The translations under genes were made by a program, and so were the position numbers. The notes below the pieces were generated by a model. It was not told the origin of the DNA. It saw only the letters and a program-made list of their open reading frames with translations, and did no database searches. Shown here piece by piece: positions 1-11,788 of a stretch of 64,000 nucleotides of DNA; position 1 is the first letter of the stretch, and the number at the start of each line of letters is the position of its first letter. This DNA comes from Dysidea avara (Eukaryota > Porifera > Demospongiae > Dictyoceratida > Dysideidae). Where the stretch lies: assembly GCF_963678975.1 (NCBI RefSeq), contig NC_089280.1, positions 20,079,863 through 20,143,862 of the forward strand. The letters are read 5' to 3'.

Positions 1-1021
1 CTCTTTCCAAAGAATCTGAGGTATCTCTCACGTGTCGTGCCTTTTATTACATCCCCCTGAAACACCCAATGCACAATGTATGGTCGGTTTAGGCCATTTT
101 GACATGCCAAAAATTTCATTAATTGGACTTCTTCTGGCATCATTCTACTCACAGAATTGCTCTACATGTATCACACCCATAAAATTGCTATGAGGTAGTA
201 ATTAATTAAGGTTTTTCAATCAAAATGTTTTGCATGCCTGTTCCAGCTGGAATATTGCCATGAACAAAAGTATAACAAATGTCCACAAACTTCTTGATAT
301 GGCTACTTCCACTAACAATGATCCAGCATGAAAAACTGGATGACTCTCTATCTATGCTGTAGTCAAGCTCATCTCAAGCGAAACATCAGGTGAACAGAAT
401 GAGATGACTGGCTACCATGTATGTAGTTAAAATTTGATATCTTAACTTCACTAGTAAGGCTAAGTTACGAGAAGCCATATGTCGGTACATGTAAGTGTTG
501 CCATTAATGTCAAAATATTCTCACCCAGAACAGTATAGCTGTTACACTTTACAATAAGAACTGCACCACTGGAAAGCTATAAACTGATAGCTAATGTGTG
601 TATAACAATGATCTTGGTAACTAATCAAAACACCAAGTAATCTGGACAAGGGAGTGTATATTAAGATATTTGTGGTGCCTAATTGTCTGGGTTGTGTAAT
701 AGAGGCCACACCACCTTAGGTAACCAGATATAGTTGTGCTATATAGGAAAGTTGCATCACTTCTGTTTTCTCAGTGCTAAAAAAATCATTAGAATAATAC
801 ATCATGTAGTAGTTTAGCTATTGTAGTTTTATTTCACAGAATATACAATAATCGGATCAGTATAATCAGTATTGGCTCTTTTAGGTACAAATTAATTGGA
901 TTTCAGTACAACTGAAAAATCCTTATCGGTACACCTCTAGTAGCTACATCATCAGTTTATAGAATTGCATAGAAAGGCTTTCTATTTGTTTTTAAGGCTT
1001 TTCATTGCTGGTACTCATTTT

Positions 1022-1481
1022 TAGTGTTCCACCGATAATCGGATCGGTATCGTATCGGAGCCGATATTGGGCTTTTCGTATCGATCGGTATCGGTTATTC
1101 AGGTATTCCGATACCGATTAATAGCCACTCGCGCCAATCGTCATAACCATAACTATCATCATAAATCCTATGCTAGCAAAACGTGAGGTATAACAAGTTG
1201 GAAATAGTGTTGAGTATTATTCTAGCATAAAAGGTGCAGGAATTGCTTTGCTAAACATCAAGCAACTGCTACTTACTATGTTTGTATGAAAAAGATCGAA
1301 ATACTCTAATAGAACAGTCACTACACAATAATATATTCTACTAGAACAGTCACACATAGCCAGCTTGAGATGATTGTAAATTGTATAGCAATTATCGGTA
1401 TCGGTATCTGTATCGGTGAAAATTTGCTTCTATGTATCAGTATCGGATCGGTAGTTATTTTTCTGTATCGGTGGAACCCTA
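1022..1481. mobile_element. hAT-type MITE with perfect 8-bp target duplication
   Basis: The element begins TAGTGTTCCACCGATA and ends with its near-perfect inverse, TATCGGTGGAACCCTA. It is flanked on both sides by the identical 8-mer CTCATTTT (1014-1021 and 1482-1489). An 8-bp duplication with TAG-type ends is the hallmark of hAT transposons. The interior is rich in sub-terminal 'GGTATCGGTATCGG' repeats and has no transposase frame, so this is a non-autonomous copy. It carries an ACTCTAATAGAACAGTCA module near 1301-1320 that recurs in other elements of the window. Confidence 0.85.
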
Positions 1482-3704
1482 CTCATTTTGCCATGCAAAT
1501 TACTTGGTTCACAGAGTGTTTGTAGAGACTGATAAAGATTCCTCATCCTTCATTACTAGTGTCTGCCATCCTTACTAGCACCTTCGATGTTTCGAATCAC
1601 TAAATTGTCTTGAACAAATTCAAATCGAATACGAATTCGAATATTTGGTATATTCGTTTTAACCCTAGTGAGAATAGTGTAAATTACTTGCAGAGCTAAT
1701 TCAAAGTACATAACAGTGATGTAGCGAGGGTTAATAGGTATCAAGACTTAGGGATGCCATGAGAGTATTCCCTTCCAAACATCTATCATTCAATTCACAA
1801 TATAATAAGAAAGTGATTTTCAGTTCAAACGATGCACTTAAAATTTCCTCTGATTTCCTCTGATTTCCTCTGTTATAACTTATTTGAATCACAATTCATT
1901 GCACTTTCCAAATCTGGTCCGATATCTATCACGTTCCACAGGATATTATGCCATTTATTATATGGCCTGAAACATCCAATACAAAATGTATAGCAAACTT
2001 GCTGTATTGGGTTTATTTACATATAGGTCATTTTGATGCACCGAACTTTCTGTGATGGATTCTTCTAGCATCATTGTACTCACAGAGTTTCTCTACACAT
2101 GACACACCAAGAAAATTACTTAATGGACACAAAGTAGGCAGTGCACACTAATTAATTTCATTTTTAATAGTTTTTCGATAGAAATGTAGCAAATGTCTGC
2201 AAACTTCTTATACGTTTGTACACAAAGTACAGGAAATGAGGCAACTGTATTTATCATTGCTTGGCTACCTTTGTTCTACAAGAAGGATCTGACTGAACAG
2301 TACCACCTTGTGGCCTCGTTTCCTATATTCCACCAGTGGTTGCAAAACCGATGTAGCAATAGCAGCTTTGAACTTGGCTACCATGTTCACTCTGCTTTGC
2401 CTGATTCACAGTGCATATATAGATGAAAGGGATTGTTGGGTTACAATAACTATGTTCATTGGGGTGAATAACTCTACCATTGATAAAGGTACCCTGTCAC
2501 CTTCCTCTAGCATGGATATCAGCTCAGGCTTCATCTTGTTTGATAGCAGTTGCTTTTAGAATTGTATTTCCTATCGATATACTTGCAGAGGTGGTTTGAT
2601 AACTGTTATTATAACAAGCTGCACTCTGCTGTAATGTCTCTCAGTTTGTTATGAATGAACAAGGTAATGTCACCATACAAGTCTGTTATGAATGATTCCC
2701 TGCAAGTACAAGCTAGCCCAGCCAGCCATGTTTATAGTAGATGCATTATGAAATTCTCGTTAAGAAGTTAGATGAGTGATGTCATCTAAGTGCTGAAGTG
2801 CACAGTTTAACGTTTGTAGATTGGTGAATATGCTCATTTGCTATAACCCAGTGCAATGAACGTGCGAAAGCACTGTGATGTTTTTTTTGTTGTTGTCTTG
2901 TCTTGTCTGTTTTTTTTTTGTTTTTTTTTTTTTTTGCTTTTACAATGTTAACCACAGACATTTATTTCTCCACACTACTTGTTACTGTTATGATAGATAT
3001 ACGACATGTAGCTTTTACTTCATAATAATTTTGTGCCTTATCAAAACTAACACAAAGTTGCAATCATACAGTACGATATAGTACTGTATGGTATTGCGGA
3101 TCATGACGATTTTGGGTTTTTTTGGCACCCAAAAACCAGCCTCACAATACCTTCATGATGTCTTGGCGGTATTGGTTAGGTATAACCAAACCCAAAAGTG
3201 TCTACAGAGCGGCCAAAAATACTTCTAATAAAGTACTATGGTTTTAAAAATATATATATTTAGCAGAATTTTCTACTGACCGACTTAGTAACTGCCTACT
3301 TGCCTGATGCCTTCAGACAAACATAATTCAACAACTGCTAAGGCTACAGGCCTGATTTTTTCACTCCTGTTTATCTTCACTGGCAGCAAAAGGTGTCAAT
3401 TTGTGGATAGCACAGCGTGATGGCTTCCCTACGTAACAGAAATTGTTCCAAGTTTTCCATTGTGACTGGATTGATTGCAGAGGTCCTTCATGTAGTGTTC
3501 TTCATTTATAACGCTGTGTATCAGGCTGAACATGGCTGAAAATGAAGCATAATGGCAATTTGCTTTCAGTAATAATTGATAGTTGGGACACGCACTCAGA
3601 TGCAAAATTATTTTAATGACATACCTGGTGTCATTCTTCCTTTTGATACAGTATACGTGGGTATGCATGGGTTCATTATGTTATTAAAAAGTTTTTTATT
3701 AAGT

Positions 3705-3901
3705 AGTAGAAGGAAATATTAGGAATTTTCAGTCTGATTAGAGAAAGTAGTGAAACAAGTGAGGTCACCTACACCTACAGATATACTAGTGGACATTTAT
3801 AAAGTAGGGATTAAATGTCCACTAGTATATCTGCAGGTGTCCCTTGTTTCATACTTTTTATGACTGTGATCCTAATCACACTGTAATTTTTCCTTCTACT
3901 T
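3705..3901. mobile_element. Hairpin MITE (copy 1 of 3)
   Basis: The ends carry an AGTAGAAGGAAA inverted repeat. The centre contains a strong stem, GATATACTAGTGGACATTTA pairing with its complement about 20 bases further on. Related hairpins with the same ACTAGTGGACATT / TGTCCACTAGTATATC core lie in the two ABCF1 duplicates at about 16640-16822 and 31370-31580. No coding capacity. Confidence 0.65.
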
Positions 3902-4035
3902 GTCATGTTAACAGTCGTCCATCTACAGTCAGGTAACTATGTAAGTTACACAGTGCTGAGTATGGAGTAGTATTAGTAACAGAGAATTATCACGTGCTGT
4001 TCTTTTGTATCACTAGAGGTTGTTGAGTTGATACA

Positions 4036-4473
4036 ATGTCAAGACCACATTCACAACACCATTATGGTGTGTCAAGAACATCCTACAATGAAAGATCACA
4101 CCCATCAACTCATACTACCAGGTCACCTCAGGACCACACACAAACTACTTATGATCAGTTTCTAATCAAGAAGTCAGCAAAGTCAAGTAAATCTAAACAT
4201 CATTGGGGGCTATTCAAGAAGGCCACTCCCCAAGAAACATCACATGAACAAAGACCTGTCACCAAACATGCAATTACAAAATCTAGTAAATGGGATAAAA
4301 CAGTTTACTGCAAAGCATTATATGACTTTCATGGTGACATGCCCTGTGATTTATACTTCAAGAAGGGACAGAGAATTGCTATTGTCACTCGGACAGAAAC
4401 TCAAGATGATTGGTGGGAAGGAACAGTGAATGGAAAAACTGGTATATTCCCTGCCAATTATGTGTCTTTGTAA
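4036..4473 (+). CDS. SH3-domain adaptor-like protein (145 aa, single exon)
   Basis: The frame opens with ATG at 4036 and reads 145 codons without an intron. Residues 1 to about 85 are rich in Ser, Thr, His and Lys and look disordered. The C-terminal 55 residues form a complete SH3 domain, with ALYDF near residue 94, a WW-E-G pair in the middle and a terminal G-IFPANYV. These are the residues that line the proline-peptide groove in SH3 domains. The SH3 domain ends three residues before the stop. A likely role is a cytoplasmic adaptor binding PxxP ligands. The family cannot be narrowed from one SH3 domain. A polyadenylation signal lies about 150 bases downstream. An upstream untranslated exon is possible because an ACTAG acceptor-like site precedes the start. 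Confidence 0.8.
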   Translation: MSRPHSQHHYGVSRTSYNERSHPSTHTTRSPQDHTQTTYDQFLIKKSAKSSKSKHHWGLFKKATPQETSHEQRPVTKHAITKSSKWDKTVYCKALYDFHGDMPCDLYFKKGQRIAIVTRTETQDDWWEGTVNGKTGIFPANYVSL

Positions 4474-7400
4474 TGTTGCTGTGCGTAGTGTGGTTGCGTT
4501 TGTAAATGTTATACGTAGCAGTACTAAGGCCATTTTTACTTATAGACAAAGTTGGACTATATATTTGAAAATGCTACCTAGAAATGGTTTGAACACTAAA
4601 GTCCCAGTGCATGTATACCCTACAATAAAACTTTTAAAGATTTTAAAAATGTATACGTACGTATCAGTATTTCACAGGTGCTGTTTTGCAGTGTTATGAT
4701 ATGATGACCAAATTACTCGTGTTTTAAGCAGTATGATTCAATTCTAAATCAAGCAGTTTGTTTTTGAAAAACATGCAGTAGTACCAGTGTAATAAGTTGT
4801 GATTTTTGCATAAGCTAGCAAATTCACTTGGACAAAAACCTGAATTGATTGCATGCAAGAATGATTGATGAGTAAATGGAAAGATAAGGTACAAACTCTG
4901 GTTACCATTGCAGCAATTCTTATGCAGTCTAGATCATGTGTTTTTGAAACCACATCTATGCATGAGCTATATTTTACACCAGTGGTGTTAATGGAGTTTC
5001 ACCAGTGGATGGTATGTACCGATATACCATTTGTCAAAAACCACATGCATGTTCTGATTTTTGGTAGCATTAACCACACATACACAACTATTACACCAGC
5101 TATTTAAGGAGATCTTAGAAAAAAATGTACTTCATAGGATTGCTGGGCAGTGGTTTACATAAAACTTCAAACCACATTCCTATTTAATAAAAAATGAATA
5201 AATTACACATACATTATTTCAGAAGAATCACGTCAACAGACATGTATATCTTGATAGCTATATATCCTTGGTAAAGTAAAAGCCACGATATCCTGAATGG
5301 GCCTCATTGTAATGGGGGAACCAGGGAAGGCTTCACTCTACAATTTGTTCACTATACAATTATGTAGTAGTGATATTACAGGTACAAAGAATTCACAATT
5401 ACTGCAGGATGTCAACTTTACATCATACAAAGCATTGCCAAACTGATAGTAATTGTCATGTGATGTATATAGAAATTCCATTATGGACTACACTAATATG
5501 CTTTGTAAAGTTTCCACAAAACGTGGTGCAGTTTTTATCAAATGTTTATTTATAAGTGTAGGAAAGAGTACATTGTAATGCTACATGATGCATATGATGG
5601 CAGCTAGATAAAAGCTTGTAGGAGGTATTTGGTTTACAAAATGGATGAAGCTCAAGTAATACAAATGTGTACATTCAGAGGACTCTAATAGTGCTGTGTT
5701 AATAATATTAACAGCAGTTAGTGAAGCAATAGTGAAACACCAATCTGTATTAATTTTATATGATTGCCTGGTGATTTCACTTTGATTTCACTTTGATTTC
5801 ATTTTCCACTACAACATTATATGGTATGCGTACAGGTAGACTGCATGGTCAACGCAATTGTATAGGTACACACATGCACACACACTACATAAATGTAACT
5901 ACAGATACACCAGAGTGTACTGAAGTGCCAATATTTAGTGAAGGAGAAATTCTCTAACGATACATGCACTGATGGATCATAAGCTGATTAATCAAAAATT
6001 TTGGAGCTTTTATGTTTATAAATTTACAGCATATTTTATGGATTCATAAACCATTTAATACATCTCATCGGATAGCTATGGCATGCATTTGAAACGTTAT
6101 CATATGACATGTTGCTTCTCCAAGGAAACTTCAATGGTTGCTCTATTAAAGTAGTTGGCTGCAGATGGTCATGTCAAGTAGAACTAAAGAGTGTACTCCA
6201 TGACCTCACTAATAAGACTTATCCACCTTGCTATAATATTATACTATATCATCAAGAGTAAACTATCATCAGAAGGCCTTATTTGAATGGCTCTTCACTT
6301 TAATCATCACCAAAAGGCATATCTGGCTTTTGATGCTATCACTAATACATGAATGTATCCTCAATTCAGAGAGTCCTTTATGAGAGGTTCCACTAGCTAG
6401 GTAATCTCTGTCAGTAGAGAAAAGAAAAGACTATGGTAACTCTTGTAATTTATAGTTTGACTTCGCCACAAACTAGAAGGCATTCCAATCACATGGGCCA
6501 CTATCTAAACATCTCACACTTCTATAATTGATGTAGTAATTACCTTGATTCTGTTCACAGGTTGTTTATAATCACCCACGGAAGAATTCTATAGCACTGC
6601 ATGTAATACTTGTAATAAGTTCTGATGAGCATTACTGGCCCAAACATACCAATAATTTGGATATTGAGTGATGTGCTGGTTGTAAGCCAGGCACTCATAG
6701 TTAGTTTGCTAATATGAATAGAGCATACAAAAAAATCATTTTTTAGTGTTACAGTATCACAACACATCTTAACTGACTAACAAGACAACTGTCGTTAGAA
6801 TGACAATTCAGTAAATGGCTTTTCGGCCTCCAGGTCTCATTGTGTATGAGCATGATGTACTAGTCTGTATTAGCAGAGTCTTCCTAGCCAGCTGGTAGTT
6901 TTTTTTTAAAAATGAGCCAGTTGCCACTGTGTTTTACTGTATACATACATCACAATTTCATGGTAGATATTTACTGCATGTTTGATAAAGAAACTTTGAA
7001 AACACTAGCTTCCACTTTTAACTGATTCACATTTCAAATACTTTAATAGAAGGACAGCCGGCGATTTCATACTCAATGGTAAACTTATTAATTTTGTTGA
7101 TAGAAATAAATACTATGTGATATGTAGGCTCGTACATACATTTGCATGTGCGTCAATGATGGCACGTGGCATATAGCTACACCCACCGAGTCACACACAT
7201 GCACATACATATGCACGCACACACACAGGCCTGACACACACACACACATACATACATAGAGGGGAAAATTCCGCAGTTACAGCTGTGATGACAAAACAAA
7301 ACAAGGGCTATCCTCTCCAACTTGACCAGGCTGCAAGTAGAATTCAATAACTCTAATAAAGTAGTCGATGAACATAATAGTGTATTCAAGTCAGTTACTA

Positions 7401-7689
7401 TTCAACTAAATCTTTACAATTAACACTGACACTGAACACTCAGATGCAATAAATGCCATTGGATGTCATGGATGTGTCCCTGGCCTCCCCTTGCCAGCTC
7501 CCTGCACTCACGCACACGTACCGTGCAGTCTCCTGAGTCTCTCTAGACAACTAAAACAAGACCTCATTCAAGACTTACTTCTCTTATGCGCTTGTATTAG
7601 AGACTCGGCAGTTATGCTGTGGGGAACTCCCATCGAACAGCATCAAGTCTACGGTGAATATCAAAAGTATCCGGAGTATAATTTTAGTG
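4474..7689. other. Intergenic, no gene seen
   Basis: Beyond the 3' end of the SH3 gene this stretch is AT-rich with only short random ORFs. A CA/CACG-rich microsatellite-like tract lies near 7185-7255, just upstream of the mitochondrial S2 gene. I see no RNA gene and no clear transposon ends. Confidence 0.5.
4624..4629 (+). terminator. Polyadenylation signal AATAAA for the SH3 gene
   Basis: A canonical AATAAA sits about 150 bases after the stop codon on the coding strand, followed by T-rich sequence. Confidence 0.5.
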
Positions 7690-8522
7690 ATGCAGCGGAC
7701 GCTACGTGTCATCCGAGGGTCTATAGCAAGTTTAGTAAGATATTATCATGTGGAACCTACAGCGAGTACAGGTAATATGGGATTTAGATACTTCAATAGT
7801 AGTGTTCCTATGCATCGAGGTGCGCGTTATTTAAACTTTCTCTTACAGGTCAAGTGGTGTCATTAAAGGAAAAGCCCGCATCAAATATAGACTTTGGTGT
7901 TGACAAACTAACTTCACTACGGGAATTGTTTGAAGCCAGGGTACACATTGGCCACAAAACTAGCATGTGGAACCCCAGCATGCTCCCTTACCTGTATGGA
8001 CACAGAGCAGGGATACACATCATTGACCTGGACAAGACTTGGCAGTGTTTGCAATTAGCTCTTAAGGTCACCAGCAACATAGCATACCAGAAGGGAGTAA
8101 TCCTCTTTGTCAATGAAAGGTCTCAATTTGAACGACTCAACCAGAAAGCAGCTCGTGATAGTAACCAATATTTTGTCACACAATGGACAGAAGGCACACT
8201 AACTAATATGTATGGATTACTTGGCTCCACAAATTATCCAGACCTCATAATCTTCACTAGTGTACCACCGAATGAATCAGCAGTGAAGGAAGCAGCGATG
8301 TGTTGCGTCCCTTCCATAGGAATAGTGGATAGTGATTGTGACCCGCAATGGATTACCTACCCTGTACCTGGTAATGATGACACCCCATCAGCACTACAGT
8401 TGTATTTTAGGATATTTTCTGATGCCATTAAGATGGCTATGATGATGAGGAAAGAGATGGATACTTTAGAACAGGGAACAGTAAAATCTGGAAATGTAAC
8501 AACTGAAGTTCTGCATAGTTGA
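7690..8522 (+). CDS. MRPS2: Mitochondrial small ribosomal subunit protein uS2m (MRPS2)
   Basis: Two exons, 7690-7771 and 7849-8522, join across a 77-bp GT-AG intron to give 251 residues. The first about 25 residues are Arg-rich with no acidic residues until the end (MQRTLRVIRGSIASL...), as expected for a mitochondrial import presequence. From about residue 50 the uS2 signature is clear: LFEARVHIGHKTSMWNP, then YLYGHRAGIHIIDLDKT, and later PDLIIFTSVPPNESAVKEA and a C-terminal CVPSIGIVDSDCDP. Human MRPS2 is somewhat longer (about 296 residues), so this one is compact but complete. The protein would sit in the head/body junction of the mitoribosomal small subunit. The first ATG in frame with the presequence was chosen as start; a plus-strand frame runs further upstream but has no family resemblance. 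Confidence 0.92.
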
Positions 8523-9580
8523 TGCATACTTATACAAATATGAATTGCACAGTGTTTTCTAGTTATGTGCTGAGGTATTGCCGAAAGTTAGTAATGGTAT
8601 ATCCAATCTATACTACAACTGGTGTTTTCATCTATAGTCATCATCTCACCTGGTAGTCCAATTAAGTATTCCCATCTGAAACACGCAATGTCTACCTCCA
8701 GTGATATTGTTGAAGTAATGTGGGAACACTGCAATAATTGACAGTCTGATATACTGAATGATGTGTCTTGAGATGAAACAAATTCATTTCCTTGCACGTA
8801 TGCATGTTTAGCAGAAGCATTCTTATTGTAAGTGCTATCCCAATAGTGACCCCTGAGAATGCTAAAACCTGTTATTATGGGAAGTCAGAATTTGAAACTA
8901 TTCTTTAGGCTAATAATTATGGCTATAGCTTGCTGAACTACTCATGACTGTCACTTATCCTTACACAATTCTTGGTCAATGTAGTCCTCTTAGAAAGCAG
9001 ATCTTTCCATAAATTTTTAGTCCTGAAACATAACAGCTTTAGCTGGGGGGCCCAGATCCCCTGCTCCATAGTTCACCCCCTCGATCTATTATTATTATTG
9101 GTAATACTGTGCAGACCTCTACTAGAGTATAGTGCACAGGTCACAACATATACATACAAGTATACAAATTAAATAATTGCTAGCTCCTGTATACTGGACT
9201 GTCTGATGTGTCCTTGTTTATGAGTTGTTTTCTGTAGTGTTCCTTATTCTGAGAAGAGTTTGCTGAGAGTTTGTTGTACAAGAGTACATAATAAAAATAG
9301 GGAGGGTACTCTTGATATTACCCATGTGAGTCATGATGTGACCATTCCACACTGCAATTATTTGATTCATGCTTTGAGTACACAAAGTACCATACGTACA
9401 TGGTCATCACAGTGTGAATGTAATAACTGATTACATTAATACGCATACTTTCTGAGCCCTGTCTACAAATCCACAATGACCTCAGCTACATGACACTTCT
9501 TTTGCCATAGCGGCTTGATGTATGGGTCATCACTTATAGCTTTCGCTCTTTGTGACATCATCTACATTGAATACCATGTT

Positions 9581-9610
9581 ATCATAGATCCTTTACACAG
9601 GATCTATGAT
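9581..9610. repeat. Perfect 11-bp stem hairpin
   Basis: ATCATAGATCC is followed by an 8-base loop and its exact complement GGATCTATGAT. The flanks do not show a longer inverted repeat, so this may be a remnant of a MITE or a stand-alone palindrome. Confidence 0.6.
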
Positions 9611-10130
9611 ATTATATAGGCGCGAACATTCAACAACCCACAGACCATGAATCGGATGATCGGACAGACCATGAATCGCTCAAATCCTTGAGAATGACAA
9701 TGAATCTTTAGGATTTACACGGTCTTCCACCAGGAACACGTTGCACAAGATACACTGTGGGCAAGGTGACTGTGGGGTATCGTAATCTGATATTTCATTG
9801 TGACAAAAGTGTCGATCAGGTGAAATGACCACCTCATCAAAGATGATTATTTTATATACATGATCGTCAACCTCCTCCTTTAGTTCTTATCGTAAGGGTG
9901 GCCAGTGGACACCGACATAAATAATTTAATAACTAGATAGCTACATATACACCCTATATAGTCTCGCCCCCATGGGGGACTAGCTACACCCATAGATATT
10001 ACATCCCGAGGGGCCCCGACACCAACTGGAACGAGCCCTGTTACCATGTAAACTTTCCATTTGAGTTCACGTCGTCGGTAGAGCCGGTGGGTTTATTATC
10101 TATGGTGGAGCAGAGTGTAGCTTACTAGAA

Positions 10131-10528
10131 CCACAATCGAATCATGTCATCGCTGGTTACGTTATAATTACTATTTGCAAACCTTTGAAAACGGACCAAG
10201 AGGAGTGGTTCGCACCACACCCGCGGTCCATTCATCCGATCGGGTTGCTTACAATGTTGATCGATGAGACGTACTACCAAAAAGTAGTTGGAACTCCCAA
10301 ATTTGCTAGGAAAAATCGGCACTTTGAAAGTGCCATCCCAAGCAAGAGGAGGTAGTGTGCTTGGAGGTAGTGTGCTTAGGAGCATCACTCCTTCTCCTTT
10401 GTAATAGTGTGCTTCGGAGCATCACTCCTTCTCTTATGTAATTTGGTTTACCAGTTAGGGAGATCGTTATCAAATTGTACAAGTTTTCTATCTCTTTTGT
10501 AATAGTTTAGCACTTAGCTATATCGTTA
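10131..10528. repeat. Dispersed repeat, copy A (abuts duplication edge)
   Basis: The repeat opens CCACAATCGAATCATGTCAT and contains several GTGTGCTT(A/C)GGAGCATCACT blocks and a final ATCGTTATTAAATTG. A second copy is at 22681-22952. Its last bases run directly into the ABCF1 segmental duplication at 10531, so it is a candidate for having been involved in that rearrangement. Confidence 0.6.
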
Positions 10529-11107
10529 TTAAATTGGAAGCCCCTTCTCACTAGTTCTGAAGAATGGGTAGTAGAGGAAAAGTGGCAAGTTATTGGCACT
10601 CCTGGTGGTGTTGACCCATCAAGCATATAATCCATAGAGCACAAGCTTGATTACACATCCAGACAATTACCAAGTGAGTGAGTCTGGGACATAAATAAAT
10701 TAACAAGACAAAAGGAATGCTGCTGACAACAGTAGGATCACATACCACCAGGCAAAGAAAACAACTGCTACTCGAGAGTGCCAGTCACTGCACATTTCAG
10801 CAAACTAGGTAGAAAAATTGAGCTAACAAATAAGCTGGCCAGCCATGGAGAACAAGAAAAAAATAGTTTGACAGACCATGACAGCTAAGCAGCATACCAC
10901 GCATGTAGCTGTGACTTAGGAATACAGCTTCGGATACTTTTTGTTTAAGCATAGATAATATATACCTCCTATGGTTTAAGTAAAGGAGCAAAGAGCAAAT
11001 TACATTTCCCAAGTAATGGTAGCCATTCATAGTAATCTGTATTGTAATCCCCACCTCAGCATTCTCCTTACAACTAATGCAGTCTAGGAAAATAACCATA
11101 TTGGGGA

Positions 11108-11500
11108 CTAAGATAACAAGTCCTTATTAAAGCTCACTGATCTCGTCTTGCTACCAATTACATACCAGCAAGACAAGTTTATGAGAGGCAATGTGCCAAT
11201 GGTATACATTACCATGGCCAGGGGATCACTTTGGGTTGTACCCTCACAAGAAATGATTGTCCGGCCATCTGTGAACAAGAATGCATCAATGCAATAAGTG
11301 ATCAAGATAGGAGAAGAGATGGACACTAAACTTCAACATTGCTTAGAGTGGCTTGTTAAATGCATTACTTGCATCCGCTAAGAAGACACCATCAACCTCT
11401 GACAGTGCAAAGATTTGTTTCATTGCATATACAGCTGCCTCACATCCTCCAATCTGTCCTGCACATAGCTGAGATGATCCAGCAGCCTGCAGCTACTAGA
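11108..11500 (-). pseudogene. Degenerate LINE reverse transcriptase, duplicated with ABCF1 3' flank (distal)
   Basis: On the minus strand, frames here recall reverse transcriptase of a non-LTR element. A block [17 protein letters not shown] is followed by [11 protein letters not shown] (the catalytic motif A aspartate) and then a stop. In another frame comes [14 protein letters not shown], a decayed form of the [11 protein letters not shown] motif. No YADD box was found and stops and frameshifts interrupt it. The same remnant, with QGDP intact, lies at 24841-25260 in the other unit, so it predates the duplication. Confidence 0.75.
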
Positions 11501-11595
11501 ACCAGCTCTTTTGGTATTGAGCATCCATACTCACTTTCAATTGTGTTGTATCAGTGGCATATGTAAAGTATCAATACTTTTAGTACTGCATTGCC

Positions 11596-11788
11596 TACAG
11601 TCGAACCTCTTTATTATGGACATTTCGGAATCAAGAATTTTTGGCCACTTTTTGCTGCAATATAGAGGTTTTCCTCTTTCGGAGATGCTAGATCTGTTGG
11701 GACCAAAATTTTTTTTTATCCTAATTATGAAGGTTTTTTTATTGGTCCTTAATTTGGGGAGTCTGTTATTAAGAGAGGTTCCACTGTA
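11596..11788. mobile_element. Mariner-like MITE, TA-flanked (distal copy)
   Basis: The ends are TACAGTCGAACCTCT and the inverse GAGGTTCCACTGTA, about 190 bp apart, with TA at both tips as in Tc1/mariner insertions. The proximal unit has the same element at about 25315-25482, so it was present before the duplication. Confidence 0.7.

Larger units (their letters stand above)
1..4035. other. Gene-poor repeat region, left edge
   Basis: I see no convincing coding gene here. The stretch about 1-290 is repeated in diverged, direct form at about 1905-2205: both contain related runs around a 'CATTTTGA' core, a 'CTTCT(G/A)GCATCATT' run and 'ACTCACAGA'. The interval also holds a hAT-type MITE (1022-1481), a long poly-T tract near 2880-2940 and a hairpin MITE near 3705-3900. 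The ORFs in this interval are short, low in complexity and lack any domain I recognise. Confidence 0.6.
8523..10530. other. Intergenic region with dispersed repeat
   Basis: No gene is visible between the mitochondrial S2 stop and the left edge of the ABCF1 duplication. The interval contains a perfect short hairpin at 9581-9610 and a dispersed repeat at 10131-10528 that directly abuts the duplication boundary. Confidence 0.5.

Noticed and set aside
2400-2560. Minus-strand peptide with KPELISMLEEGDRV, recalling a KRAB-type or SAP-type box
   Set aside because: About 50 codons, with no splice context, no partner domain and no second copy; KRAB would also be unexpected here. Treated as chance resemblance.
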